The notes under the pieces were generated by a model. It ran no database searches and was not told where the DNA came from. It saw only the letters and a list, made by a program, of their open reading frames with translations. A DNA stretch of 64,000 nt from an uncultured Lysobacteraceae bacterium (lineage in GTDB: Bacteria > Pseudomonadota > Gammaproteobacteria > Xanthomonadales > Xanthomonadaceae): positions 124,001-188,000 of the forward strand of contig CALCNV010000140.1 in assembly GCA_937897645.1 (NCBI GenBank), given 5' to 3'. Made by a program: the position numbers and the translations under genes. Below are positions 33,021 to 41,132 of this stretch, piece by piece (within the stretch, counting starts at the first letter, position 1; each line of letters opens with the position of its first letter).

Positions 33021-34642
33021 ACATCAAGGCCGAGTCCGTGGACACTTCAAAGCGTGCGAATTCCCGGAAAACGTGGCCGCGGCGCATCCTCGGCTGGATT
33101 GGGTCGCTCTTCCTCGCGTTGGTGTTGCTGGTCGTGGCGACGTGGGCGCTTGGCTACACGCGCCTGCCGCCCCGTCCTGAGTTGCCTGTCGACAACGCGC
33201 TGCCCACGGCCTTGGCCACGCCGCTGGACAAGGGTATCGAACCACTCCTGTCGGCGCATGCGGGCGAGTCCGGTTTTCGCATGGTGTCCGACGGCGTGGA
33301 AGCCTTCGCACTGCGTGCCTTCAGTGCGCGCGCCGCAGGCCGCAGCCTGGACGTGCAGACCTACATCTGGCACGACGACCTGACCGGCAAGCTGTTGGCA
33401 AGTGAACTGCTCGCGGCGGCCGACCGCGGCGTGCGCGTACGGCTGTTGTTGGATGACATGGACGCACGTGCCAACAACTTCACCATGGCGGCGCTGGACG
33501 CGCACGAGAATATCGAGGTCAGGCTGTTCAACCCGTTCGCATCGCGTAGCGGGATCCTGGGCCAGCTGGCGGAATTCGCCACCAGCTTCTCGCGCATCAA
33601 CCACCGCATGCACAACAAGGCATGGATCGCCGATAACCGCATCGCCATCGCCGGCGGTCGCAACATCGGCAATGAGTATTTTTCCGCCAGCGAAGCCATG
33701 AATTTCATGGACCTTGATTTCGCGATGCTGGGTCCGGCGGTGGGGAGCCTGAGCGAGTCGTTCGACCGCTACTGGAATTCCGCCGCCACCTGGCCACAGG
33801 AAACACTGAGCCCGGGCCTGGGGGATGCCGCGGCGCTGGTCTCGTTGCGCAACTCGATCGCCCGCAGCCTGGAGCAGTCGGCAGTCTCGCCCTGGGTCAA
33901 GTCGCTGGCGGGAAGCAATGCCGTGCGGCGCATTGTGTCCGGCGACCTGCCCGTGCACTGGACATCGCAATGGAAGCTGCTGGCCGATGATCCGCTCAAG
34001 GCATTGAATGACGACGACCCGCTGGCGCGTTCCGAAGTGATGCGCGGCCTGTCCGAAGCCCTGGGCCAGGCGAAGACCTCGATAACCCTGATCTCGCCCT
34101 ATTTCGTGCCCGGTGATGCAGGGACGGATTCGTTGGCGAACACCGTTGCAAGCGGCAAGACAGTGTCCATACTGACCAACTCGCTCGCCGCCAATGACGT
34201 GGCCGCCGTGCATGGCGGTTACTCGAAATACCGCCCGCGCCTGGTCGATGGCGGCGTGGGGCTATGGGAATTGAAGCCCGATCCGGGCCATGCGATCAAC
34301 CGCAGCCTGTTTGGTTCGTCGGGCGCAAGCCTGCATACGAAGGCTGCGTTGATCGACGATGCCACGGTCTTCGTCGGTTCGTTCAACCTGGATCCGCGAT
34401 CCGTGTCGCTGAACACCGAACAGGGCGTGCTGGCCACGCATCCGGTGCTCGCCGCAGAACTTGCGCACATATTCAAGCGCTCGACCCGTGGCAATCGCGC
34501 CTGGCAAATTGGGCGCGATCCCGATGGCAAGCTGCAATGGAGTGACGGCAAGACGACGGTGCAGGCGGAGCCCGATGCAACCCTGGGTCGTCGCGTCGTT
34601 GCCCAGCTGATGCGCTGGTTGCCCGTTGATTCGCAGTTGTAG
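33017..34642 (+). CDS. Phospholipase D / cardiolipin synthase-like protein, ClsC type
   Basis: A protein of 541 residues. One transmembrane helix near residues 28-50 anchors it. Two HKD motifs are present: HRMHNKAWIADNRIAIAGGRNIG (in part) and LHTKAALIDDATVFVGSFNL, both with HxK, the later Asp or Asn pattern and G. Length and layout fit ClsC, which forms cardiolipin from phosphatidylglycerol and phosphatidylethanolamine. ClsC often needs a partner (YmdB) that is not nearby. It overlaps the upstream esterase by 4 bases. A general PLD role cannot be excluded. Confidence 0.85.
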   Translation: MNIKAESVDTSKRANSRKTWPRRILGWIGSLFLALVLLVVATWALGYTRLPPRPELPVDNALPTALATPLDKGIEPLLSAHAGESGFRMVSDGVEAFALRAFSARAAGRSLDVQTYIWHDDLTGKLLASELLAAADRGVRVRLLLDDMDARANNFTMAALDAHENIEVRLFNPFASRSGILGQLAEFATSFSRINHRMHNKAWIADNRIAIAGGRNIGNEYFSASEAMNFMDLDFAMLGPAVGSLSESFDRYWNSAATWPQETLSPGLGDAAALVSLRNSIARSLEQSAVSPWVKSLAGSNAVRRIVSGDLPVHWTSQWKLLADDPLKALNDDDPLARSEVMRGLSEALGQAKTSITLISPYFVPGDAGTDSLANTVASGKTVSILTNSLAANDVAAVHGGYSKYRPRLVDGGVGLWELKPDPGHAINRSLFGSSGASLHTKAALIDDATVFVGSFNLDPRSVSLNTEQGVLATHPVLAAELAHIFKRSTRGNRAWQIGRDPDGKLQWSDGKTTVQAEPDATLGRRVVAQLMRWLPVDSQL

Positions 34643-34700
34643 TGCCTATCGTGTAAACAGGACGCATGGGATTGTTCCATGCAACAAGGAAGCCATACGA

Positions 34701-35267
34701 ATGAAGACGTCCTTATTTGGCGCCGCGCTGTCAGCGCTCTTGTTGGCAGCCTGCGATCCATCCGCGGATACGAAGTCGCCCGAGGCGACGCCACCGCCGG
34801 CCGACACGGCTACCGTGCACGCCCCTGATGCCGTCACCGGCCCTGTCGATGCCGCTGCGGCTACACCACCGGTTGCAGGCGACAACACCGCCGTCAATAC
34901 CGCCATTGATCGCCTCCTCGGTGACCACGCCAAGTACCAGGCCGTGATCGAGGCTTACCAGAAGGCCGTCACCGACGGCGACAAGGCCGCTGTCGCGGCT
35001 CTGGTCAACTATCCGCTGGCAGCGACCATCAACGGCAAGCAAACTTCGATTCCCGACGCCATGGCCTTCGTCGGACACTATGACCAGATCATCACGCCGG
35101 CCATCGCGAACGCGGTCAAGGCACAGCAGTATTCGCTGCTGGCGGTCAGCGGCAAGGGCGTGATGTTCGGCAGTGGCGAAACCTGGATCAACGGCATCTG
35201 CAAGGCGGGCAGCGCGGATTGCAGCGAATTCGACGTGAAGGTGATCGCCATCCAGCCCGGTGCGTAG
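34701..35267 (+). CDS. Small periplasmic lipoprotein
   Basis: A protein of 188 residues. The signal ends SALLLAAC, with lipidated Cys at about residue 18 followed by Asp-Pro. Asp at +2 would favour inner-membrane retention in E. coli; the rule is uncertain here. A Pro/Ala/Thr-rich linker spans to about residue 65. The folded part has two Cys near the end (GICKAGSADC). Function is unknown. A good ribosome site (AAGGA) precedes the ATG. Confidence 0.75.
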   Translation: MKTSLFGAALSALLLAACDPSADTKSPEATPPPADTATVHAPDAVTGPVDAAAATPPVAGDNTAVNTAIDRLLGDHAKYQAVIEAYQKAVTDGDKAAVAALVNYPLAATINGKQTSIPDAMAFVGHYDQIITPAIANAVKAQQYSLLAVSGKGVMFGSGETWINGICKAGSADCSEFDVKVIAIQPGA

Positions 35268-35326
35268 GGCCGTCGGGTGGCCAGCAGTTCCACGCGCGTT
35301 GGGCCGTGGTCGTTTACGATCGCGCC

Positions 35327-36148
35327 ATGACGTCCACTCGAACCATCCTGTCGGCAGTGCTTGCCGTGTCGCTCCTGTTCGTCGGCATGGCCGCGGATGC
35401 GCGCACGATCTATCGCTGCGTGCGCAATGGCACGGTGAGCTTGTCGACTGCGCCGGAACCAGGCTCCAAGTGCGAAGCCAAGCAGGTGGAGGATGATCCT
35501 GGTAAGGCGCCCAACCTGTGGGGCGACATGGGCATCTTCAGCGGGACGCTGTACCAGCGCGAACAGGACGGCACGATGGTCTACGGCACGCGCAAGCTGC
35601 CCGGTGCCACCGAATACCTGAAGTTCACTGTCGAGACGCCACCGGGCGAGCCCGCGCATCCGGGCCTGGGCAAGGTGGGCAAGCCACGCCTGGACATGTA
35701 TCCCAAGCAGTTCAAGGCCGCCGCGAAGTCCACGGGGGTCGACGAAGCGTGGCTGCGTTCCATTGCGCATGCCGAGAGTGGTTTCGATGCCAATGCGCTT
35801 TCACCGAAAGGTGCGCAGGGCGTGATGCAGTTGATGCCCGATGTGTCGAAGGAATATGGCGTGAAGGATCCGTATGCGCCGGGCGAGTCGATCAATGCGG
35901 GTGCAAGACACCTCAAGGCACTGCTGAAGCGTTACAAGAATGATCTCGTGCTGGTGGCCGCTGCGTACAACGCAGGCATCGGTGCGGTCACGCGTTACAA
36001 GGGCGTGCCGCCCTATGCGGAAACACAGGCCTACGTGGAAAAAGTGCAGGCCCTGCACCAGCGCTATCGCCAGGCAATGGGTACCGCGCCGCTGAAGCCG
36101 GCGGATGCAGTCCAGTCATCGCGCAAATTGTCTTCGCCGGCAAAGTAG
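35327..36148 (+). CDS. Lytic transglycosylase (SLT domain) with DUF4124-type N-terminus
   Basis: A protein of 273 residues. The signal peptide is TILSAVLAVSLLFVGMAADA. Next comes a short DUF4124-like domain (TIYRCVRNGTVSLSTAPEPG) with a Cys pair. The SLT catalytic domain begins AAAKSTGVDEAWLRSIAHAESGF, with catalytic Glu in AHAESGF, then GAQGVMQLMP, and AYNAGIGAV near its end. It cleaves peptidoglycan glycan strands, leaving 1,6-anhydro ends. It stands alone. Confidence 0.93.
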   Translation: MTSTRTILSAVLAVSLLFVGMAADARTIYRCVRNGTVSLSTAPEPGSKCEAKQVEDDPGKAPNLWGDMGIFSGTLYQREQDGTMVYGTRKLPGATEYLKFTVETPPGEPAHPGLGKVGKPRLDMYPKQFKAAAKSTGVDEAWLRSIAHAESGFDANALSPKGAQGVMQLMPDVSKEYGVKDPYAPGESINAGARHLKALLKRYKNDLVLVAAAYNAGIGAVTRYKGVPPYAETQAYVEKVQALHQRYRQAMGTAPLKPADAVQSSRKLSSPAK

Positions 36149-36228
36149 GGCAAGTAAGCTCATGGGCGATCGGGCTTGCTACGGTTGAGCAGGGACCCGA
36201 GGCTCCAGCTCAAGCCCGAGGCTGCAGT

Positions 36229-36729
36229 TCAAGTAAGCGCTGAAGGGACCTGGTAAGGCAGTGCGGTTGCGCCTGTCGCCAGAATTGCTGCCTCAACATC
36301 CTGCAGACGGCCATTCTCCTCGGCGTCCACGACCAGCAGGATGTTTCCAGCCTCTATTTCGTTCTCGAACGTGCGGCGTATGGGATCGGGCACCGAAGAT
36401 CCCACCAGCGCCGACACCCATGTGCCGACCAGACTGCCGCCCACTGTCAACATCGCGGCTCCAGCCAAGGTGACGCCCAGTGGCGGGAACGCAACCGCCA
36501 CCAGCCCTGCCAGCAAGCCGGCACCGCCACCAGCGGCCGCGCCGCGCAGCGCGGCGGGCATGAAGTCGGTGGCCGCGTCCTTGCGGTGGTCGGGAATGGC
36601 GTCCAGTTCGATGTCTGCGCGCGCGATGAGCGACAGATTGTCATCCGGCAGTCCGGCGGCACGCGCGGCGAAGATCGCCTCTTGCGCCGCCGCGAGATGG
36701 GGAACGATGAATACATGACGAGTCTTCAT
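36229..36729 (-). CDS. DUF1269-like membrane protein with glycine-zipper helices
   Basis: A protein of 166 residues from the ATG at 36729, which has a strong AGGAGG ribosome site. The first 60 residues form a soluble domain (HVFIVPHLAAAQEAIFAARAAGL). Two closely spaced Gly/Ala-rich hydrophobic helices follow (LRGAAAGGGAGLLAGLVAVAF, then LAGAAMLTVGGSLVGTWVSAL). This layout is common in general-stress membrane proteins; function is unknown. Confidence 0.75.
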   Translation of the reverse strand: MKTRHVFIVPHLAAAQEAIFAARAAGLPDDNLSLIARADIELDAIPDHRKDAATDFMPAALRGAAAGGGAGLLAGLVAVAFPPLGVTLAGAAMLTVGGSLVGTWVSALVGSSVPDPIRRTFENEIEAGNILLVVDAEENGRLQDVEAAILATGATALPYQVPSALT

Positions 36730-36851
36730 GGCTGCCTCCTTTTTCGCATGCTTCACTATTACTCGTGGCATGGTTAGTCATGCGTGACGAATGGCAATCG
36801 TCGGGTGCCATCCCAGTCCAACCATGTGAACCAGTTCAACGGAGACAGAAC

Positions 36852-37040
36852 ATGCTTCCCCTCGAATCCATCCACTGCCCTTATTGCGGAGAATCCATCG
36901 ACATCGCCATCGACGATTCAGTGGACCACCAGCAATACGTCGAGGATTGCCACGTGTGCTGCAGGCCGATCAACATCGCGGTCAGCGTGGACGAAGACGG
37001 CGCCATCGCCGTGCAGGCGTGGGCTGAGAACGAGGCCTGA
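36852..37040 (+). CDS. CPXCG motif-containing small zinc protein
   Basis: A protein of 62 residues. It contains HCPYCGESIDI and EDCHVCCRPINI, two CxxC pairs that should bind zinc, in the standard CPXCG family layout. Such proteins are common and of unknown function in gammaproteobacteria. GGAGACAGAAC before the ATG is the ribosome site. Confidence 0.88.
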   Translation: MLPLESIHCPYCGESIDIAIDDSVDHQQYVEDCHVCCRPINIAVSVDEDGAIAVQAWAENEA

Positions 37041-37053
37041 GTAGGGCATCGCG

Positions 37054-37698
37054 TCAGGAAGAGTGCAGCGCTTCGGACTCGATTACCTGCATGCCCGGTG
37101 TCGGATCCAGCGCGTGGCGCAACAATGCCGTGGCGACGGATTCCGCCGGCACCATGCGGTAGCGACGCGGCAACAGCGGGCCGATCGCGCCGAGTACCTG
37201 CATGCCGAAGTGTTCCGCCGGGCGTCGTTGCGTGCGTTCGCCGCCCAGAAGTCCCGGGCGGATGAAGGCCAGCGATGCATAGCCCAGGGTGGCGAGGTCG
37301 CGTTCCAGTTCGCCCTTGGTGCGTGAATAGAAAATGCGCGAATCCGGATTCGCACCGCTGGCGGAGGTCAACACGAAGGTTTTCGCGCCGTGCTGCAGTG
37401 CCAGTCGCGCCACCGCCAACGGATAGTCATGGTCAACCCTGCGGAATGCAGCCTGCGAACCAGCTACGCGTATGGTCGTGCCCAGCGTGCAGATCACAGC
37501 GTCCGCCTTCCACCATTCGGCTTCGGTGGGCAGGTGGTCGAAATCCACCACCGGATTGTGCAGGCGTGCCTGCGCGGGCAGCGGCTTGCGGGTGGGTGCC
37601 ACCAGCCCGGACACGCGCGGATCCGCCAATGCCTGCTGCATCACGGCCTGGCCCACCAATCCGGTGGCTCCCACCAACAGCAGTCTCGTCATGTGCAT
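37054..37698 (-). CDS. NAD(P)-binding short-chain dehydrogenase-like protein
   Basis: A protein of 214 residues starting MHMTRLLLVGATGLVGQAVM; the second Met at 37692 is an alternative. GATGLVG is the dinucleotide loop of atypical extended SDRs. The active-site region is SASGANPDSRIFYSRTKGELE, with a Tyr-x-x-x-Lys near the usual place (YSRTK). It resembles HTATIP2/YbjT-like oxidoreductases. The substrate is unknown. Confidence 0.85.
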   Translation of the reverse strand: MHMTRLLLVGATGLVGQAVMQQALADPRVSGLVAPTRKPLPAQARLHNPVVDFDHLPTEAEWWKADAVICTLGTTIRVAGSQAAFRRVDHDYPLAVARLALQHGAKTFVLTSASGANPDSRIFYSRTKGELERDLATLGYASLAFIRPGLLGGERTQRRPAEHFGMQVLGAIGPLLPRRYRMVPAESVATALLRHALDPTPGMQVIESEALHSS

Positions 37699-37848
37699 TC
37701 CGTCCGGGTAGCCAATCGTCGCTGCGTTCGATTGTGACCCAAGCGCATGCGCTAGAGTGTGTCTTCGCGTACATGCGTCCTGCGGAGTTCCCATGGCCTT
37801 CCCAGTCAGTCCTGTCTTCAGCTGCAGTAGCGCATGGAGTGCATGCGC

Positions 37849-38250
37849 ATGAACCTGCCCCTGCACAACGGCTTCCTGGGTGTCATGGAGGCAGGTCTCA
37901 TCGCCTTGCTGATTGGCATGCTGGCCTATGGCCTGTTGCGCTGGATCGTGCGGGCACTGGGAGGATCAACGGGGCACGCCTTGGGCTGGGCATGCGTGCT
38001 GGCGGTGGCTGTCGCGGCCGGCGTGGATGCATGGAACATGTTCTCGCTGGGCATGATGAAGCTTGAGTCGCCGTTGTATGCACGTCTGGCGCTCGAAGGC
38101 ATCCACGATCCCGCTTCACTGGGCGCGCGCGTTGTCTTCCAGGTGGTGGGCGCGCTTGCCGGCGTAGGACTCGGTTGGCTGCTGTTCACCGGCGGATGGC
38201 GTGACGATGATGTGGCGGATGCTGATAAAAGCGCCAGCGGTCCCGACTGA
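37849..38250 (+). CDS. Small multi-pass membrane protein
   Basis: A protein of 133 residues from the ATG at 37849; a start at 37834 is possible. Three hydrophobic helices can be seen (GLIALLIGMLAYGLLRWIV, LGWACVLAVAVAAGV, VVFQVVGALAGVGLGWLLF). The C-terminal tail is short and acidic. Not recognised. Confidence 0.65.
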   Translation: MNLPLHNGFLGVMEAGLIALLIGMLAYGLLRWIVRALGGSTGHALGWACVLAVAVAAGVDAWNMFSLGMMKLESPLYARLALEGIHDPASLGARVVFQVVGALAGVGLGWLLFTGGWRDDDVADADKSASGPD

Positions 38251-38448
38251 AGCAACGACCGCGTCACGCAGTAACGGGCACGTCACCCGCGTCTAACGAA
38301 CGGATAACTTGATGCCTAGCTGCTCGCAATGCGCGCGTGGTTAACGCGACGTGCATGCGCAAATCCAGGCAGGGTATTGGTTCAGCCGCTGCTTTGCATG
38401 GTGGATTCGTGCAGTCAGTAGGCACTCCCCATTCAACGGAGCAACAAC

Positions 38449-38853
38449 ATGATCAACAACCTCAACCGCAAGTCCACGCTTGGCCTCATCGCCCTCTCCG
38501 CCGCCTTTGCAATGCCGATGGCCTTTGCACAGAGTGATACCGAAGCACAGGCCACGCCGCCGCAGACCGAGCAGCCAACCCCGACCGAAGCCGCGCCGCC
38601 TGCCGAAAGCGCAACCGGTGCTGCTGACCAGTCCACTGAACAGGCCAGCGGTGCGGCCAGCACCAGCGGCAAGCCTGGTTGGGATCAGCTGGATGCCGAC
38701 AAGGACGGCGCAATCAGCAAGACGGAAGCGGCCACCAATGCCGGCCTGTCGCAAATATTCGACCAGGCCGATGCCGATACCAACGGCGCGCTGACCACCG
38801 AAGAGTACAAGGCGTTCGTGAGCAAGCACTACGGCGAGCCGAAGACCAAGTAA
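38449..38853 (+). CDS. Secreted EF-hand calcium-binding protein
   Basis: A protein of 134 residues. The signal peptide is LGLIALSAAFAMPMAFA. A Pro/Thr/Ala/Glu-rich linker (about residues 28-75) leads to two EF-hand loops, DADKDGAISKTE and DADTNGALTTEE, each with the Asp-x-Asp-x-Asp-Gly-type calcium ligands. The second loop is an almost complete consensus. The fold is probably one EF-hand pair. Function is unknown; it is probably periplasmic. Confidence 0.88.
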   Translation: MINNLNRKSTLGLIALSAAFAMPMAFAQSDTEAQATPPQTEQPTPTEAAPPAESATGAADQSTEQASGAASTSGKPGWDQLDADKDGAISKTEAATNAGLSQIFDQADADTNGALTTEEYKAFVSKHYGEPKTK

Positions 38854-38911
38854 GTCCGGCAAGCCACGTCCAGGCAAGGACTGATGGCCGATAAGGGATA
38901 TCGGGTGGAAG

Positions 38912-38938
38912 AGGGTGGCGCAAGCCACCCTTTTCTTT
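38912..38938 (+). terminator. Rho-independent terminator after the EF-hand gene
   Basis: Stem AGGGTGGC / GCCACCC with a GCAA tetraloop, followed by TTTTCTTT. It lies 58 bases after the EF-hand stop. Confidence 0.85.
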
Positions 38939-38992
38939 ACGCGCCTCGCCGCTGCTATCCTGCAAGCTGGTTGCAGTGGATGACAGACGGTG

Positions 38993-39715
38993 ATGGGCGG
39001 GATCGAATGGATCGGTTTTGATGGCGACGACACGCTGTGGAAGAGCGAGGATTACTACCGCGCCGCTGAACTCGAATTCGAGGGCATCATCGGCCAATAC
39101 ATCGACCTGACCGATGCGCGCACGTTGCAGCACTTGCTGGAAGTGGAGCGACGCAACCTGAAAATATTTGGCTACGGCGCAAAGGGCATGACCCTCTCGA
39201 TGATCGAGTCCGCCGTGCAGCTTACCGGCGAACGCATCAGTGCCCGTGACATCCATCGGGTGATCGAGATCGGGCGCGCCACGCTGCAGCATCCGGTCGA
39301 ATTGATCGATGGCATCGCCGAAGCGGTGCAGGCCATCGCGTCGCGGCATGAAATCGTGCTGATCACCAAGGGCGACCTGTTCCACCAGGAATCGAAGATC
39401 CAGCAATCCGGGCTGGCCGACCTCTTCCATCGCATCGAGATCGTATCCGAGAAAGACACCGCGACCTACGCGCGCGTGCTGCGAGAACTGGACACGGCGG
39501 CGGACCGTTTCGTCATGATCGGCAATTCCCTGCGTTCGGATATCGAACCCGTGGTGGCGCTGGGTGGATGGGGCGTCTATGTTCCGTATCACATTACCTG
39601 GGCGCATGAGTCCGAGCACTCGATTGCCGAGGGCGAGCCGCGTATGCTGCAAGTGACGTCGGCGCATACGCTGGCGTCGGCGATCGACAGGATCACCGGC
39701 CTGGCCGGCGGCTGA
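38993..39715 (+). CDS. HAD-superfamily hydrolase
   Basis: A protein of 240 residues; the start is the ATG at 38993, with an alternative GTG at 38990. HAD motif I is FDGDDTLW, with Asp-Gly-Asp as nucleophile and acid. Motif II is LITKGD, with a helical cap (LELEFEGIIGQY to VQLTGERIS) in between, and motif III/IV is near GNSLRSDIEP. It should hydrolyse a phosphate ester. The substrate is not evident; it resembles the small HAD phosphatases of the YjjG/YfnB type. Confidence 0.9.
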   Translation: MGGIEWIGFDGDDTLWKSEDYYRAAELEFEGIIGQYIDLTDARTLQHLLEVERRNLKIFGYGAKGMTLSMIESAVQLTGERISARDIHRVIEIGRATLQHPVELIDGIAEAVQAIASRHEIVLITKGDLFHQESKIQQSGLADLFHRIEIVSEKDTATYARVLRELDTAADRFVMIGNSLRSDIEPVVALGGWGVYVPYHITWAHESEHSIAEGEPRMLQVTSAHTLASAIDRITGLAGG

Positions 39716-39767
39716 CACGGATTTCTACAACACTGGCATTCGCATGCCAAGAATCAAAGGAGAAGTT

Positions 39768-40523
39768 ATGGAAAACTTTGCCCGGATGTTCATGATCGTT
39801 TGCTTTTGCCTGCTCGTCGTGGCGATGCCTGCAGCGGCAGGTCAAGCGCCCAAGGAGGCCAGCGCGTGGATGCGTGCACGTATCGCCCTGGACGCGAATG
39901 GCAAGCTGGACAGTATTGAGTGGCTGAACACAAAGCCTGGTGACCGGGTCATCACCGCGCGGCTGGAGGACGAGGTGCGTCGTTGGGAATTCGAGCCGGG
40001 TTCCGTCAACGGTGTCCCAGTGGCGACCGAAACCGGCTTGACCATGCAGGTGACGGTGAAGCCGAACGCCGAGGGCGGCATGGCGGTGGGCATCGGCAGT
40101 GCCAGGACGGGAGCGATGAGTCGGTCGCAGGATCCGCCGCGTTACCCGGTTGATGAGGCGAGGAATGGCAATCAGGCGCTGCTGGAACTCCAGGTGGACA
40201 CCGACGTGTCCGGGAATGTCATCTCTGCAAAGGTGGTGGGATTCGAGGGCAGTTCGAAATCAAAGTATTCGCGCCAGAACTTCGAGAAGTCCGCCTTGGA
40301 AATCGCCAAGGCCTGGACCTTCCAGACGGAGCAGGTAGGCGGAATACGCCAGCCAGCCTCAATGCGCGTGCCCATTTCGTTTTGCATGGATGACTGGTGT
40401 GGTCGCAAGCAAGCCGAGTTGGCCTCCAGGAGCCAACTTGCGGCGGACGCCCCTGGCAACATGGCGGTGGCACTGAGCAGCGCGGTGAAGATCAAGGCCC
40501 GCACCGCAGAGGGCGATATCTGA
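39768..40523 (+). CDS. Secreted protein with a TonB C-terminal-like domain
   Basis: A protein of 251 residues. The ATG follows AAAGGAGAAG. A signal peptide (MFMIVCFCLLVVAMPAAAG) is present. Two similar halves each look like the TonB C-terminal fold: the first has SAWMRARIALDANGKLDSI, the second QALLELQVDTDVSGNVISAK, and each ends in AWxF (RRWEFEP and AKAWTFQTE). This pattern resembles the energy-transducer TonB family C-terminal domain duplicated, but there is no N-terminal TonB proline region. Function is unknown. Confidence 0.75.
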   Translation: MENFARMFMIVCFCLLVVAMPAAAGQAPKEASAWMRARIALDANGKLDSIEWLNTKPGDRVITARLEDEVRRWEFEPGSVNGVPVATETGLTMQVTVKPNAEGGMAVGIGSARTGAMSRSQDPPRYPVDEARNGNQALLELQVDTDVSGNVISAKVVGFEGSSKSKYSRQNFEKSALEIAKAWTFQTEQVGGIRQPASMRVPISFCMDDWCGRKQAELASRSQLAADAPGNMAVALSSAVKIKARTAEGDI

Positions 40524-40556
40524 TGAAGCGCCACGATTGAAGCGAGGAGCGAGGTA

Positions 40557-41072
40557 ATGCTGCTGGTTCCTGACCGCCCTGTAGCCCGCTTCGAAGCGCG
40601 CCGTCGCGCGCATGGAGTGAATGCCTTAGCGTTGCGCGTAGTCCTCTCGCTTTGCCTGTGCACGATCAGCGTCACGGCCGTGCACGCCCAGGAGGCCGAA
40701 GCATTCGAACCACGCAGTGGCGATGCCTGGACGGATCGCCATCTGTCCGACATCAACGCGTATGCCGCGCGCTATCCGCAGAGTTTCCTGGATGAAGTCG
40801 CGCGTTACTACGGCGTGTCCAGGGCGTATGCAGAATCGCTGGTGCAGCAGCCCGCATGGGAGCCCGCCGACGTGTTGATGGCGTGTGCGCTTGCAAAGAC
40901 CTTGACCCAGCCGTGTCGTGCGGTGGTGCGCGAATGGTCGATGGATCATTCGGAAGGGTGGGCGGGCGTGGCCAAGCGTTTGGAGGACCAGCCGGATGCA
41001 AAACAGACCCGCGCGATCCGCGAGCAGATAGAAGCAAGTTATTCGCGTTGGGCGCGGCCTCTGGTGGATTGA
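40557..41072 (+). CDS. Secreted hypothetical protein
   Basis: A protein of 171 residues with a likely signal peptide (LALRVVLSLCLCTISVTAVHAQEAE). The mature part is helical and aromatic (DINAYAARYPQSFLDEVARYY, EGWAGVAKRLEDQPD). No catalytic motif is seen. It follows the TonB-like gene by 33 bases and may share its transcript. Not recognised. Confidence 0.65.
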   Translation: MLLVPDRPVARFEARRRAHGVNALALRVVLSLCLCTISVTAVHAQEAEAFEPRSGDAWTDRHLSDINAYAARYPQSFLDEVARYYGVSRAYAESLVQQPAWEPADVLMACALAKTLTQPCRAVVREWSMDHSEGWAGVAKRLEDQPDAKQTRAIREQIEASYSRWARPLVD

Positions 41073-41089
41073 GGTCCAACGAAAGGCTT

Positions 41090-41110
41090 CGCGACTTACG
41101 TCGCTCCTAC
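41090..41110. repeat. Single arm of the GTAGGAGCGACG repeat
   Basis: CGACTTACGTCGCTCCTAC ends here at 41110. It matches the right arm of the elements at 14836-14903 and 55107-55168, but no left partner is seen within 300 bases upstream. Confidence 0.6.
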
Positions 41111-41132
41111 GACAGCCGGTTCTACAAGATGG

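Noticed and set aside
38341..39033. A 230-residue minus-strand frame over the EF-hand gene
   Set aside because: The plus-strand EF-hand protein has a signal peptide, two calcium loops and a terminator; the antisense frame has none.
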